A stretch of DNA of 52,552 bases from Pseudomonadota bacterium. GTDB lineage: Bacteria > Bdellovibrionota_B > Oligoflexia > Oligoflexales > CAIYRB01. Position 1 is the stretch's first letter. Every line of letters begins with the position of its first letter. The stretch spans positions 1 through 52,552 of the forward strand of contig JAPLFY010000031.1 in the NCBI GenBank assembly GCA_026390435.1, in the 5' to 3' direction. Below are positions 18,048 to 25,014 of the stretch, one piece after another. Position numbers and translations under genes: made by a program. The notes below the pieces were generated by a model. The model was not told the origin of the DNA. It made no database searches and saw nothing but the letters and a program-made list of their open reading frames with translations.

Positions 18048-18365
18048 ATGACCAGGAAGTTATTTGTGGGCGGACTGAGCTGGAACACCAACGATGACGG
18101 TTTGCGTCAGGCGTTTTCAAGTTTCGGCGACATCGACGAAGCCAAGGTGATCTTGGATCGTGAAACAGGCCGTTCACGTGGTTTCGGCTTCGTGACGTTC
18201 CTTGATGCAACGTCCGCTCGCAGCGCCATTGAAGAGATGAACGGTGCGACAGTTGATGGCCGAAACATCAAAGTAAACGAAGCAGAAGAGCGCCAGCGCA
18301 CGGGCGGCGGCGGTGGTGACCGTGACGGTTCCAGCCGTAGTAGCTTTGATGGCAACCGCTGGTAA
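18048..18365 (+). CDS. RRM-domain RNA-binding protein
   Basis: The 105-residue protein is a single RNA-recognition motif: RNP2 KLFVGGLSW (residues 4-12) and RNP1 RGFGFVTF (about 45-52). A short Gly/Ser/Arg tail (GGGGGDRDGSSRSS) follows. This is the compact bacterial Rbp type known from cyanobacteria and many proteobacteria, which binds RNA and is often cold-induced. An upstream in-frame ATG at 18021 exists, but the RRM fold begins at the ATG at 18048, preceded by AAGGAAAAAGTGAG. It is monocistronic, with its own strong terminator. Confidence 0.93.
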   Translation: MTRKLFVGGLSWNTNDDGLRQAFSSFGDIDEAKVILDRETGRSRGFGFVTFLDATSARSAIEEMNGATVDGRNIKVNEAEERQRTGGGGGDRDGSSRSSFDGNRW

Positions 18366-18398
18366 TCGTCAGCCAATGCTAGATTGCTAAAGCAACGA

Positions 18399-18430
18399 AG
18401 CCACTCAGGAGAGACTGGGTGGCTTTTTCA
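18399..18430 (+). terminator. intrinsic terminator of the RRM gene
   Basis: AGCCACTCAG and CTGGGTGGCT form a 10-bp stem (one G-U pair) with a 6-base loop, followed by TTTTTC. It lies 33 bp after the RRM stop codon. Confidence 0.92.
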
Positions 18431-18479
18431 TTTTAAAGTTCAGCCTGTCAGAGCGCCACAGCAATACTGAGAGTTTTTT

Positions 18480-18914
18480 ATGCCGACATTGATCCATCGC
18501 CGTGTCGTGGCAGCTCGCTGCGGCAAGCACCCAAGCTTCGTGGCTCGTCTACCCTCGGGATGGGCGGTACTAGGCGACAAGCAAGTACTCAAAGGTTACT
18601 GCCTGTTGCTCCCCGATCCGGTCGTGCCACATTTGAACGCCCTCTCGGGAGCTGATAGGCTGCAGTTCCTTGGGGACATGGCAAAACTAGGCGACGCGAT
18701 CCTGCGCGTGACAGGAGCCGTGCGCATCAACTATGAAATGTTAGGCAATTTAGAGCCAGCACTGCACGCGCACGTTGTGCCGCGCCACTTTAACGAGCCT
18801 GCGGAGTTGGCTACGCGACCGTTTTGGTTTTATGACTGGGATCAGGCTCGAGACTTTGATCCAAAATCCGACGCTGCATTAATCGAGAGTCTACGACAGG
18901 AGTTAGCCCGATGA
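18480..18914 (+). CDS. HIT-like (histidine triad) family protein
   Basis: In this 144-residue protein, NYEMLGNLEPALHAHVVPRHFNEP carries the HIT-type H-x-H-x-x-P-R active-site strand; the triad reads HAHVVPRH. The N-terminal half (WAVLGDKQVLKGYCLLLPDP) matches the beta sheet that precedes it. HIT proteins hydrolyse or transfer nucleotides (Hint, Ap4A hydrolase, GalT-like). This one has no extra domain, and I cannot assign a substrate. It overlaps the rhomboid gene by 4 bp (ATGA), so they share a message. Confidence 0.78.
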   Translation: MPTLIHRRVVAARCGKHPSFVARLPSGWAVLGDKQVLKGYCLLLPDPVVPHLNALSGADRLQFLGDMAKLGDAILRVTGAVRINYEMLGNLEPALHAHVVPRHFNEPAELATRPFWFYDWDQARDFDPKSDAALIESLRQELAR

Positions 18915-19837
18915 GACAGGTTGGCGACATCTTTGGTAAAAGGCGAGCAGATAGGTTCATCAAGTTTCTCGTAGCGCAAGGTGTCGATGCTGAGTCGCGG
19001 GAAGATGGAGAGGACCACTATAGCCTTTGGGTCATCAATGAAGATCAGATGCCTTTAGCAGACGAGCACTACCGAGCATTTAAAGCGGCACCAGATGCGC
19101 CAGCATTTGATACTAAAGACACATCATCAATCAGTCCAAACTCAAAAAACAGCAAACTGCACGGAGCTACACGCGCCCCACGAGGCCTAGAGCGAGGTCG
19201 TTACATTGATGTGCGTAATGAGATTTTCGCGCGCAAGCAATACAGGAAAAATCCAGCCACTATAACGATCATTGCGTTATCCGTAATCGCAACTTTGGCC
19301 AGCGGCATTCCCAGTCTTGCCAGCTTCGTACGCTCACTCTATTTTTCCGAATATTTAGGGCATGATTTTCCCGAAATTTTACACGGACAATTATGGCGCT
19401 TATTTACGCCTATATTCATACACGGTGGCGTGTGGCACCTACTTTTTAACATGATGTGGATTTATCAGCTCGGTGGAGCCATGGAAACCGAAGAAGGCTC
19501 CCTTTATCTTGCCCTATTTACCGCTACGATTGCAGCTGCAGTAAATTGCGCCGAATACCTGGTAAGTGGACCATTGTTCATCGGGATGTCAGGGGTGGTC
19601 TATGCCATGCTAGGCTATATTTGGATCATGAGCCGACACCAGATCGGTTCACGTTACGAACTTGGGCAGGGAACAGCTCTAATCATGGTGGGTTGGTTGG
19701 TTCTTTGTTTAGTCGGAATCATACCCGGCGTAGCTAACACCCAGCACGTCGGAGGCTTACTCCTAGGTGGGCTGTGGGGCCTTTACCGCTCCCGATATTT
19801 TTCAACTTGGTTGCGTCAGCGGAGGCAGCGTCGATAA
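18911..19837 (+). CDS. rhomboid intramembrane serine protease (GlpG-like)
   Basis: The 308-residue protein has an N-terminal cytosolic domain (about 1-60) like that of GlpG, a linker, and a six-helix rhomboid core. Diagnostic residues are HGGVWHLLFN (His171, His176, Asn180), catalytic Ser227 in GMSGVVYAMLGY, and His279 in NTQHVGG. All active-site residues are intact. Rhomboids cut membrane proteins near their transmembrane segments. It is translationally coupled to the HIT-family gene; no shared substrate is apparent. Confidence 0.92.
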   Translation: MRQVGDIFGKRRADRFIKFLVAQGVDAESREDGEDHYSLWVINEDQMPLADEHYRAFKAAPDAPAFDTKDTSSISPNSKNSKLHGATRAPRGLERGRYIDVRNEIFARKQYRKNPATITIIALSVIATLASGIPSLASFVRSLYFSEYLGHDFPEILHGQLWRLFTPIFIHGGVWHLLFNMMWIYQLGGAMETEEGSLYLALFTATIAAAVNCAEYLVSGPLFIGMSGVVYAMLGYIWIMSRHQIGSRYELGQGTALIMVGWLVLCLVGIIPGVANTQHVGGLLLGGLWGLYRSRYFSTWLRQRRQRR

Positions 19838-19868
19838 AAGTGAACCATGCTTTCGTACCCAATATCAA

Positions 19869-20744
19869 TTAGACTAGGCGCCGACCTCGTGCCTGATAAG
19901 TCAAATGGTAGCTCAACCAACCGAGGTACGGCTCTTTCGCTAAACCAAACTTGTGCGGCATCATAAATGCCTCTCGATTAGTTTGCCTACCATGCTCCTT
20001 GGTACAACTACTCAGCGTTGAAGCGATGCATTCACGCCCCAGAATTGAAGCGACATACCGATCAGTTTGCGCCTGCGCCGAGCGACTAAACCAGCGATTT
20101 AGCAATGCAGTGAGTGGTATCAAAGCAAATTCAAGTCCCGCGATCACCAAATGTTCAACTCCGTCAGTTGGAGTGTCCTCATCTGCTGTCCTCAGAGAGG
20201 TTCCTAAAATCAATGCGAACACACGCGCAGGGAACAGAGTGAATGCAGCAACCATCCCCTGCAGCAGTAACTGCGTTAACGTATAGCTATTAGTAAGTTT
20301 TGCCAGGCAGTAGGCTAAAACCACCTCGGCTTGCTCGGGGGTAGCATGTTCCAAAAGTCCATCCGTGACAGCTAGAGTAACAACTTTCTGGTTGCGCCCT
20401 ACTATGAATGCATTGATATCTGTGCCCGGAAATACCCCTAACTCCGGCATAGAACTCAGGCCGAAACGCGGACTCAAATTCGCCACTATAGCAGCTACGT
20501 CAATCCTAGCTTGGGCTGACGTTGGCAATGCCTGTACGTTTACAGACCAACCAGCAATATCTTTGCCCAAGTACCAGGTCGAGGCGGCTCCGCAGAGCGC
20601 GACGATGACGCCCCCAATAAGCACGGCGTAAGGCCGAATCTGGAGAATCTGACTGATGCCATATTCCCTCAGCAGGAGGTCGAACAAGGCAAAGGAAGTA
20701 GCTATCCCCAAGATTCCCAGACAAAGCACTAAGAAGGATCGCAT
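19869..20744 (-). CDS. HtpX-like M48 homologue lacking the zinc-binding motif (pseudoprotease)
   Basis: The 291-residue protein has the HtpX layout. Two N-terminal membrane helices (about 4-22 and 38-58) precede FGLSSMPELGVFPGTDINAFIVGRNQKVVTLAVTDGLLEHATPEQAEVVLA, followed by two further helices and SR...TD...LGRE. Where HtpX has HEISH, this protein has YCLAK (145-149). The third zinc ligand Glu (HREFHAD in E. coli HtpX) aligns with Gln224 in SAQAQTD. I checked both changes in the nucleotide sequence; there is no frameshift. It is probably a catalytically inactive membrane protein. It is the third gene of the sulfite-dehydrogenase-like operon, 15 bp after the cytochrome gene, with AGGAG upstream. 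Confidence 0.8.
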   Translation of the reverse strand: MRSFLVLCLGILGIATSFALFDLLLREYGISQILQIRPYAVLIGGVIVALCGAASTWYLGKDIAGWSVNVQALPTSAQARIDVAAIVANLSPRFGLSSMPELGVFPGTDINAFIVGRNQKVVTLAVTDGLLEHATPEQAEVVLAYCLAKLTNSYTLTQLLLQGMVAAFTLFPARVFALILGTSLRTADEDTPTDGVEHLVIAGLEFALIPLTALLNRWFSRSAQAQTDRYVASILGRECIASTLSSCTKEHGRQTNREAFMMPHKFGLAKEPYLGWLSYHLTYQARGRRLV

Positions 20745-20759
20745 AGTGAATTTCTGCTC

Positions 20760-21068
20760 CTAATGAACACTGTAAGTGCGTACCAAATAGTCGGCAAGCG
20801 GAGTGACTTGATCATCTGGCAGCGGAGCTCCGAAGACCTTCTTCATTTTATTGACTTCAGCCTCCCAAAAAGAACGTGGCATTCCCGGTGGCTGCGTCAA
20901 CACATAGTCTGCCGAATGACAGCCCATACAATAAGACCTAGCCAGATCGACTCCCGGACCGATCCTATACTCCGCCGTCTCTTCGGGCAGCGTAATAGTC
21001 AGAGCAAAAGCAACATGGGACAGAAGGGTAGATAAAATTAACGTCGGAACTGCTAGCTGTAGCCTCAT
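20760..21068 (-). CDS. sorB: monohaem cytochrome c subunit of sulfite dehydrogenase (SorB-like)
   Basis: The 102-residue protein has a signal peptide (about 1-22) and one haem c site CMGCH (around residue 47). A Met-containing stretch (PPGMPRSFWEAEVNKMKKVFGAPLP) offers the sixth ligand. The ATG lies in the stop of the molybdoprotein gene (ATGA). SorB takes electrons from the Mo centre of SorA and passes them to soluble cytochrome c in the periplasm. Assignment rests on size, CxxCH and its tight pairing with a SorA-like gene. Confidence 0.83.
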   Translation of the reverse strand: MRLQLAVPTLILSTLLSHVAFALTITLPEETAEYRIGPGVDLARSYCMGCHSADYVLTQPPGMPRSFWEAEVNKMKKVFGAPLPDDQVTPLADYLVRTYSVH

Positions 21069-22297
21069 AATGCCACCACTCTGACACTTTCTACGACATT
21101 ACGGCGGTAGCCAGAGGGATTCCAAGTTTCATTTAGCGGCTGAATCTCACCACTGCGTGACGTTGCGCGTACTTTCAATTCGTGAGGTCCTGCTTTAGTG
21201 AATCGCAGCTTTATATTCCAAGGCCTAAAAGAATAATTACCCAGATCCTCGCCCAGGTTTGCCTGCACCCACGAACTACCGCCATCTTGCGAGAACTGCA
21301 CCTCACGAATACCAGCTCCACTGTCAAAAGCTATGCCTTGCACCAGAGTGGCCTCGCCGACGCGAATCGCCGCTCCATCATCTAGGCTGGTCATAAATGA
21401 GCGGATTACCATCTTACCGATAGGCTTGGTAGTTTTAGCAGCAGTACCTGGCTCTACACAGCCACAGTCATTATCGGGAATACGGTAGCCTTTGCTCATG
21501 AAAAAGCCGTCAAATTCATGATCGATCACGTTAATCTCACTAAGATGCTTCACCCAGTAAGTCCCGTAATATCCTGGCACGACCAATCTCAATGGATAGC
21601 CGTTTAGCATAGGCAAATCGGTACTGTTCATGGCAAATGCTAGCATCACCTCTCCATCAAAGGCCTGGTCGACAGTAAGTGCTTTGACGAATTCTGGGGT
21701 TGAAGGTAACAGTGGCGCATCCAGGCCCTTGAAGGTGATTTGCTTAGCCCCAGGTAAAACACCTGCTTTGGCCAAAACAGCCTTGAGCGATACGCCTCGC
21801 CAGCGGGCATTACCCATAGCTCCGTTACCGCTTTGTCCACCACCGACACGCGGGACGACAAACCCCCGACTATTACCCGAGCACTGATTGACAGCAACCA
21901 ATTCGACCGTAGGGAAGCCAGTCCGCAGCTCTTCCATCGATAGGCTTAGTGGCTTTGACACTAAACCTTTGACGGTGAGGCGATAGCTGGTCAGATCAAT
22001 TGACAGTGGAATATTTGCCAAGTGATAACGCACAAAAAATGCATCATTCGGAGTTAATAGACCTTCGCGAAACACGGCGAACGGTGTCTCCAGCTGGGGC
22101 GGACGGGTCGTCAATCTCATCAGTGGCCGCTTCTGCGGATATGCAACCAATGGACGCTCACCATTGGCAAAGGGAAGTGCGATCTTGGCGGCAGCCTGTG
22201 CTTTCGACCACGCCAGATCAGCGACACTGCCTGCTAAGAGTAAACCAGCTGATTGGATAAACCCCCGTCGGCCTAAACTTGTCTGACTGTCATCCAT
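21065..22297 (-). CDS. sorA: sulfite-oxidase-family molybdopterin protein (SorA-like)
   Basis: The protein of about 410 residues has a Tat signal (GRRGFIQSAGLLLAGS, residues 9-24). The Mo domain has the cofactor Cys139 in VNQCSGNSRG, and GYPLRLVVPGYYGTYWVKHL and FFMSKGYRIPDNDC follow. The C-terminal Mo-co dimerisation domain is about 300-405 (VGEATLVQGIAFDSGAGIREVQFSQDGGSSW). Sulfite dehydrogenases oxidise sulfite to sulfate in the periplasm. The linked cytochrome supports this, although some family members act on other substrates. The frame continues to 22351, but the Tat motif and the GGGGCGAG ribosome site support 22297. No cofactor-synthesis genes are nearby. Confidence 0.87.
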   Translation of the reverse strand: MDDSQTSLGRRGFIQSAGLLLAGSVADLAWSKAQAAAKIALPFANGERPLVAYPQKRPLMRLTTRPPQLETPFAVFREGLLTPNDAFFVRYHLANIPLSIDLTSYRLTVKGLVSKPLSLSMEELRTGFPTVELVAVNQCSGNSRGFVVPRVGGGQSGNGAMGNARWRGVSLKAVLAKAGVLPGAKQITFKGLDAPLLPSTPEFVKALTVDQAFDGEVMLAFAMNSTDLPMLNGYPLRLVVPGYYGTYWVKHLSEINVIDHEFDGFFMSKGYRIPDNDCGCVEPGTAAKTTKPIGKMVIRSFMTSLDDGAAIRVGEATLVQGIAFDSGAGIREVQFSQDGGSSWVQANLGEDLGNYSFRPWNIKLRFTKAGPHELKVRATSRSGEIQPLNETWNPSGYRRNVVESVRVVAL

Positions 22298-22382
22298 AGA
22301 TCTCGCCCCCCCTTGCAACCTATCAAGGAAGGTAAAGGTAAGCCAGTTCAAGACCTATCCGCAACCTTCGAACTGAGGTAAC

Positions 22383-22408
22383 AAAAAAGCCCTCGTTACC
22401 GAGGGCTT
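22383..22408 (-). terminator. intrinsic terminator of the minus-strand desaturase gene
   Basis: On the minus strand AAGCCCTCG, loop GTAA, CGAGGGCTT is followed by TTTTGTT. The perfect 9-bp stem is 21 bp after the desaturase stop and separates it from the sulfite-dehydrogenase operon. Confidence 0.93.
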
Positions 22409-22429
22409 GCTGCATTAGGAGCAATAAAG

Positions 22430-23221
22430 TCAGGCCTTTTTGGCCTCAGCAAAGCCTACGGGAATACCTATTTCGGCTGTGGCGGTCAGTCTCTTGGAGG
22501 GTAACTCCACGATGCGCAGAGCCGACAAACAACGGATAATGACGTAGGTCGGATCAATTTCAAACCACCGCTGGGCAAAGTTAGGATCTGTGCCAAAGCG
22601 GTGGTGATTGTTTTGAAACAACTCTCCGAATGTGACGAAGTCAAAAATCAGAGTGTTCCGGGATTCATCACTTACTTTAAAGTTACGGTAGCCGTACTTG
22701 TGGCCACACCAGTTGACTATCGCGCCATGCACCGGGCCCATCAAAATTTGTACTGGCAGAAAGAGCCATTGCCACGGTGCAGTAGCAAAAACCGCGTAAA
22801 AAACGACATAGAACACGACCCAGGCAATATTGGACATACGGTTTAAGCCGATTTTGTCGAGAAGTGGCCATTCCGGAAAATGCTCTTTAGTCATCGAGCT
22901 ATCAACTTCCGCCGTGCGTTCGCAAATGGCCTCATAGCGCTTCTTAGTCGCCCACATCATGGTGAAGACGTTACCGTACAACGTCGGAGTATGGGGATCC
23001 CGAGGGGTGTCGCTATATGCATGATGTTGACGATGTAGCAAAGCGTAAGCGCGAGGGTTTAAATAGGATGACCCTTGCGCGACATAGGTAAGGAGGTGGA
23101 AAAAGCGCTCCCAAAACTTGTTCATCTTGAACATATGATGGGCGCCATACCTATGCAGAAAGAAGGTCTGGCAGAAAATCGACAAAAAGTAATGAGCGAT
23201 AAAGAAGTAAACGATAACCAT
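22430..23221 (-). CDS. membrane fatty-acid (acyl-CoA type) desaturase
   Basis: The 263-residue di-iron membrane enzyme has His boxes HRYGAHH, HRQHHAYSD and QNNHHRFG, plus the extra NWCGHKYGYRNF. Hydrophobic stretches (MVIVYFFIAHYFLSIF and NIAWVVFYVVFYAVFA) span the membrane. Such enzymes insert cis double bonds into acyl chains, usually at position 9. The frame extends to 23287, but I take the ATG at 23221: GGGAG lies 6 bases upstream and homologues start at this membrane helix. It is divergent from a second desaturase across a 300-bp region carrying phased repeats. A possible -10, TATAGT, lies at 23284-23279 on the minus strand. Confidence 0.88.
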   Translation of the reverse strand: MVIVYFFIAHYFLSIFCQTFFLHRYGAHHMFKMNKFWERFFHLLTYVAQGSSYLNPRAYALLHRQHHAYSDTPRDPHTPTLYGNVFTMMWATKKRYEAICERTAEVDSSMTKEHFPEWPLLDKIGLNRMSNIAWVVFYVVFYAVFATAPWQWLFLPVQILMGPVHGAIVNWCGHKYGYRNFKVSDESRNTLIFDFVTFGELFQNNHHRFGTDPNFAQRWFEIDPTYVIIRCLSALRIVELPSKRLTATAEIGIPVGFAEAKKA

Positions 23222-23316
23222 AGGGATCTCCCTTTGTTTAGTCTGTTTCACAAGCCTTGCGTGGCGTGGCGTTGCGTCACTATACATCTATCATCGGCAT
23301 CCCTTAGCTCTGGGCG

Positions 23317-23343
23317 TGTAAAAACAATGTAACAGGTATGTAA
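23317..23343. promoter_or_regulatory. three TGTAA elements in 11-bp phase, proximal to the minus-strand desaturase
   Basis: TGTAA begins at 23317, 23328 and 23339, exactly 11 bp apart; two of the three extend to TGTAAAA. The array lies about 45-70 bp upstream of the expected start of minus-strand transcription. That is a typical activator position, and the promoter lacks a good -35. Head-to-tail 11-bp half-sites are the usual pattern for OmpR/PhoB-type winged-helix regulators. Confidence 0.55.
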
Positions 23344-23418
23344 AAGCTCAATTTTTTGCCACAAACCAACGCTGGGCCAATGGGACACCCAGCATACCAG
23401 TGCCTTAATCAAGCAGAT

Positions 23419-23456
23419 TTACACTATTTTTACATAAGGCTGACTGGGAGATTACA
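23419..23456. promoter_or_regulatory. TTACA elements in 11-bp phase, proximal to the plus-strand desaturase
   Basis: TTACA begins at 23419, 23430 and 23452; the slot at 23441 holds the partial match TGACT. The spacing is 11, then 22 bp. It is the inverse orientation of the array at 23317-23343, so each divergent desaturase has its own array in the same orientation relative to the gene. Confidence 0.55.
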
Positions 23457-23521
23457 GCAACGAGCCGATAAGGGGTCTACGCTTGCTGTTAAAGGCGCAT
23501 TTCCGATAACTGGAGCAGCTG

Positions 23522-24433
23522 ATGACTAATTTAAAAGTGGCACGAGAAGAACTTGCACCTAAGCCACGCCTGGATTGGTTTATCGTTGCTTGGTTTGTAG
23601 TACTGCACGTGGTCGCAATCATCGGACCTTTCTACTTCTTCTCTTGGGGCGCCCTCTTGACTGCGGTTGCGCTGTACTTCATCACGGGCATGCTCGGAAT
23701 CACCCTTGGTTACCATCGTCTCCTGACACATAGGTCCTTCAAGGCTCCTCGCTGGGTGGAGCGCACGCTCGGGACGATGGGAGTCCTGGCATTACAGCGT
23801 GGCCCGATCGAATGGGTCGCCACGCATAGGATGCATCACTCCTTTGTCGACGACGCGAGAGATCCACATAACGCCAGGCAAGGTTTTTGGTGGTCGCACC
23901 TAGCCTGGATGTGTGTTCCTAATCCAGATTTAAGGGACATCGTGCACCAGCGTAAATTTGCCCGCGATATCGTCGCGGATCCTTATTTAAACTGGTTAAG
24001 CGGCGATCTGCCTCAAATCCTTGTGCAAGTGTCTTTAGGTTTAATTTTGTTGGCAATTGGCGGTTGGAACTATGTAATTTGGGGAATTTTTATACGTTGT
24101 GCTTTTGTCTATCACGTGACCTGGTTCGTCAATAGTGCCACGCATCAATACGGCTATCGTAATTTTGAAACTAAAGACCTCTCTACAAATAACTGGTGGG
24201 TGGCTCTCCTTGCCTTTGGCGAGGGCTGGCATAACAATCACCACGCCTATCCCGATGTAGCGCAGGCTGGTATTAAATGGTGGGAATTCGACCTAACATT
24301 CTTAGTCATACGATTAATGTCCAAACTAGGTCTGGCCTACGAGATAAAACTCCCCCCAAACAACTCAGACTTTCAGCCAACTGAACTACTTGCAAAAAAC
24401 GTCGTATCACTCCCCGCAGGCTTGATGCCATAA
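23522..24433 (+). CDS. delta-9 type fatty-acid desaturase
   Basis: The 303-residue protein has the three His boxes of the stearoyl-CoA/DesC family: GYHRLLTHRSF, ATHRMHHSFVDDARDPH and GWHNNHHAYPDVAQAG. NSATHQYGYRNFETKD lies before the last box. Four membrane segments are visible (for example FIVAWFVVLHVVAIIGPFYFF and ILVQVSLGLILLAIG). It introduces a cis double bond in membrane acyl chains, which increases fluidity. It is only distantly similar to the divergent neighbour, so the two probably differ in substrate or position. The start ATG 23522 has GGAGCAG about 7 bases upstream. Confidence 0.92.
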   Translation: MTNLKVAREELAPKPRLDWFIVAWFVVLHVVAIIGPFYFFSWGALLTAVALYFITGMLGITLGYHRLLTHRSFKAPRWVERTLGTMGVLALQRGPIEWVATHRMHHSFVDDARDPHNARQGFWWSHLAWMCVPNPDLRDIVHQRKFARDIVADPYLNWLSGDLPQILVQVSLGLILLAIGGWNYVIWGIFIRCAFVYHVTWFVNSATHQYGYRNFETKDLSTNNWWVALLAFGEGWHNNHHAYPDVAQAGIKWWEFDLTFLVIRLMSKLGLAYEIKLPPNNSDFQPTELLAKNVVSLPAGLMP

Positions 24434-24492
24434 GGGCATTATTAGGTCCTGGCGCTGCTACTTCAGGCACTGTTTAATCTCGCCATGAACTC

Positions 24493-24527
24493 AAAACAAA
24501 AGCCACTGAGCATTGAGCTCAGTGGCT
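24493..24527 (-). terminator. intrinsic terminator of the small Ala-rich protein gene
   Basis: AGCCACTGAG (24501-24510) and CTCAGTGGCT (24518-24527) form a perfect 10-bp stem with a 7-base loop. The minus-strand tail is TTTGTTTT. It lies 26 bp after the stop of the small secreted protein. Confidence 0.9.
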
Positions 24528-24553
24528 ATGTCATCCCAAAGGGATGCTGCAGA

Positions 24554-24823
24554 TTACTTGTGGTCTGCTGGATGGCCTTCGGCTGGATGGGCTTCGCCCG
24601 CAGCAGCTGGAGCTTCTGCAGCAGCGGCAGGAGCAGCAGCTGCTGGCTCAGCTGCTGGGGTAACCCAGGTGCCGTGCTTTTTCGTACAAGCAGCTTCGTC
24701 TTTTACATGGACTTTTTTGCCAGCGACGTCGCAGTTTGGCTCTTTTTTCGCGGCTTTTGCCATAGCAACGGAGCTGGTGAGAGCGGCAAGGGAAACGCCA
24801 ACGAGGATGTTACGGAATTGCAT
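24554..24823 (-). CDS. small secreted Ala-rich protein of unknown function
   Basis: The 89-residue product has a clear signal peptide (MQFRNILVGVSLAALTSSVAMA). The mature part has two cysteines about 16 residues apart (EPNCDVAG and EAACTKKHG) and a low-complexity Ala/Pro/Glu tail ending His-rich (GEAHPAEGHPADHK). I do not recognise a family. The cysteine pair could form a disulfide and the His-rich end could bind metal. The ribosome site AAGGAG, 8 bases before the ATG at 24823, is excellent, and the gene has its own terminator, so it is likely well expressed. Confidence 0.8.
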   Translation of the reverse strand: MQFRNILVGVSLAALTSSVAMAKAAKKEPNCDVAGKKVHVKDEAACTKKHGTWVTPAAEPAAAAPAAAAEAPAAAGEAHPAEGHPADHK

Positions 24824-24911
24824 AGTAATTCTCCTTAGGGTGATTGATCGTTGCCGATTCAATACCGGCCACAACACTATCTCCTATGCAGGATTACGGC
24901 CAACCCAAACC

Positions 24912-24958
24912 AAACCCAGAAATCATACAACAATCTGTTTTTACTGGGTTTTGTTTTT
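24912..24958. terminator. hairpin between the histidine-kinase operon and the small secreted gene
   Basis: AAACCCAG (24912-24919) pairs with CTGGGTTT (24944-24951) around a 24-base loop. The plus-strand tail TTTTGTTTTT is good, but no plus-strand gene ends here. On the minus strand it follows the kinase stop by 56 bp with only a GT-rich tail. It may be a weak operon terminator. Confidence 0.4.
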
Positions 24959-25014
24959 ACCAACTCGCTCAGGATATCCCAAGATTGGGAAAATTTAGCC
25001 CCAGATTCCCAAAT

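Noticed and set aside
24485-24998. Plus-strand frames rich in Ser/Ala over the small secreted gene
   Set aside because: Shadows of the Ala-rich minus-strand gene. That gene has a signal peptide, a strong ribosome site and a terminator.
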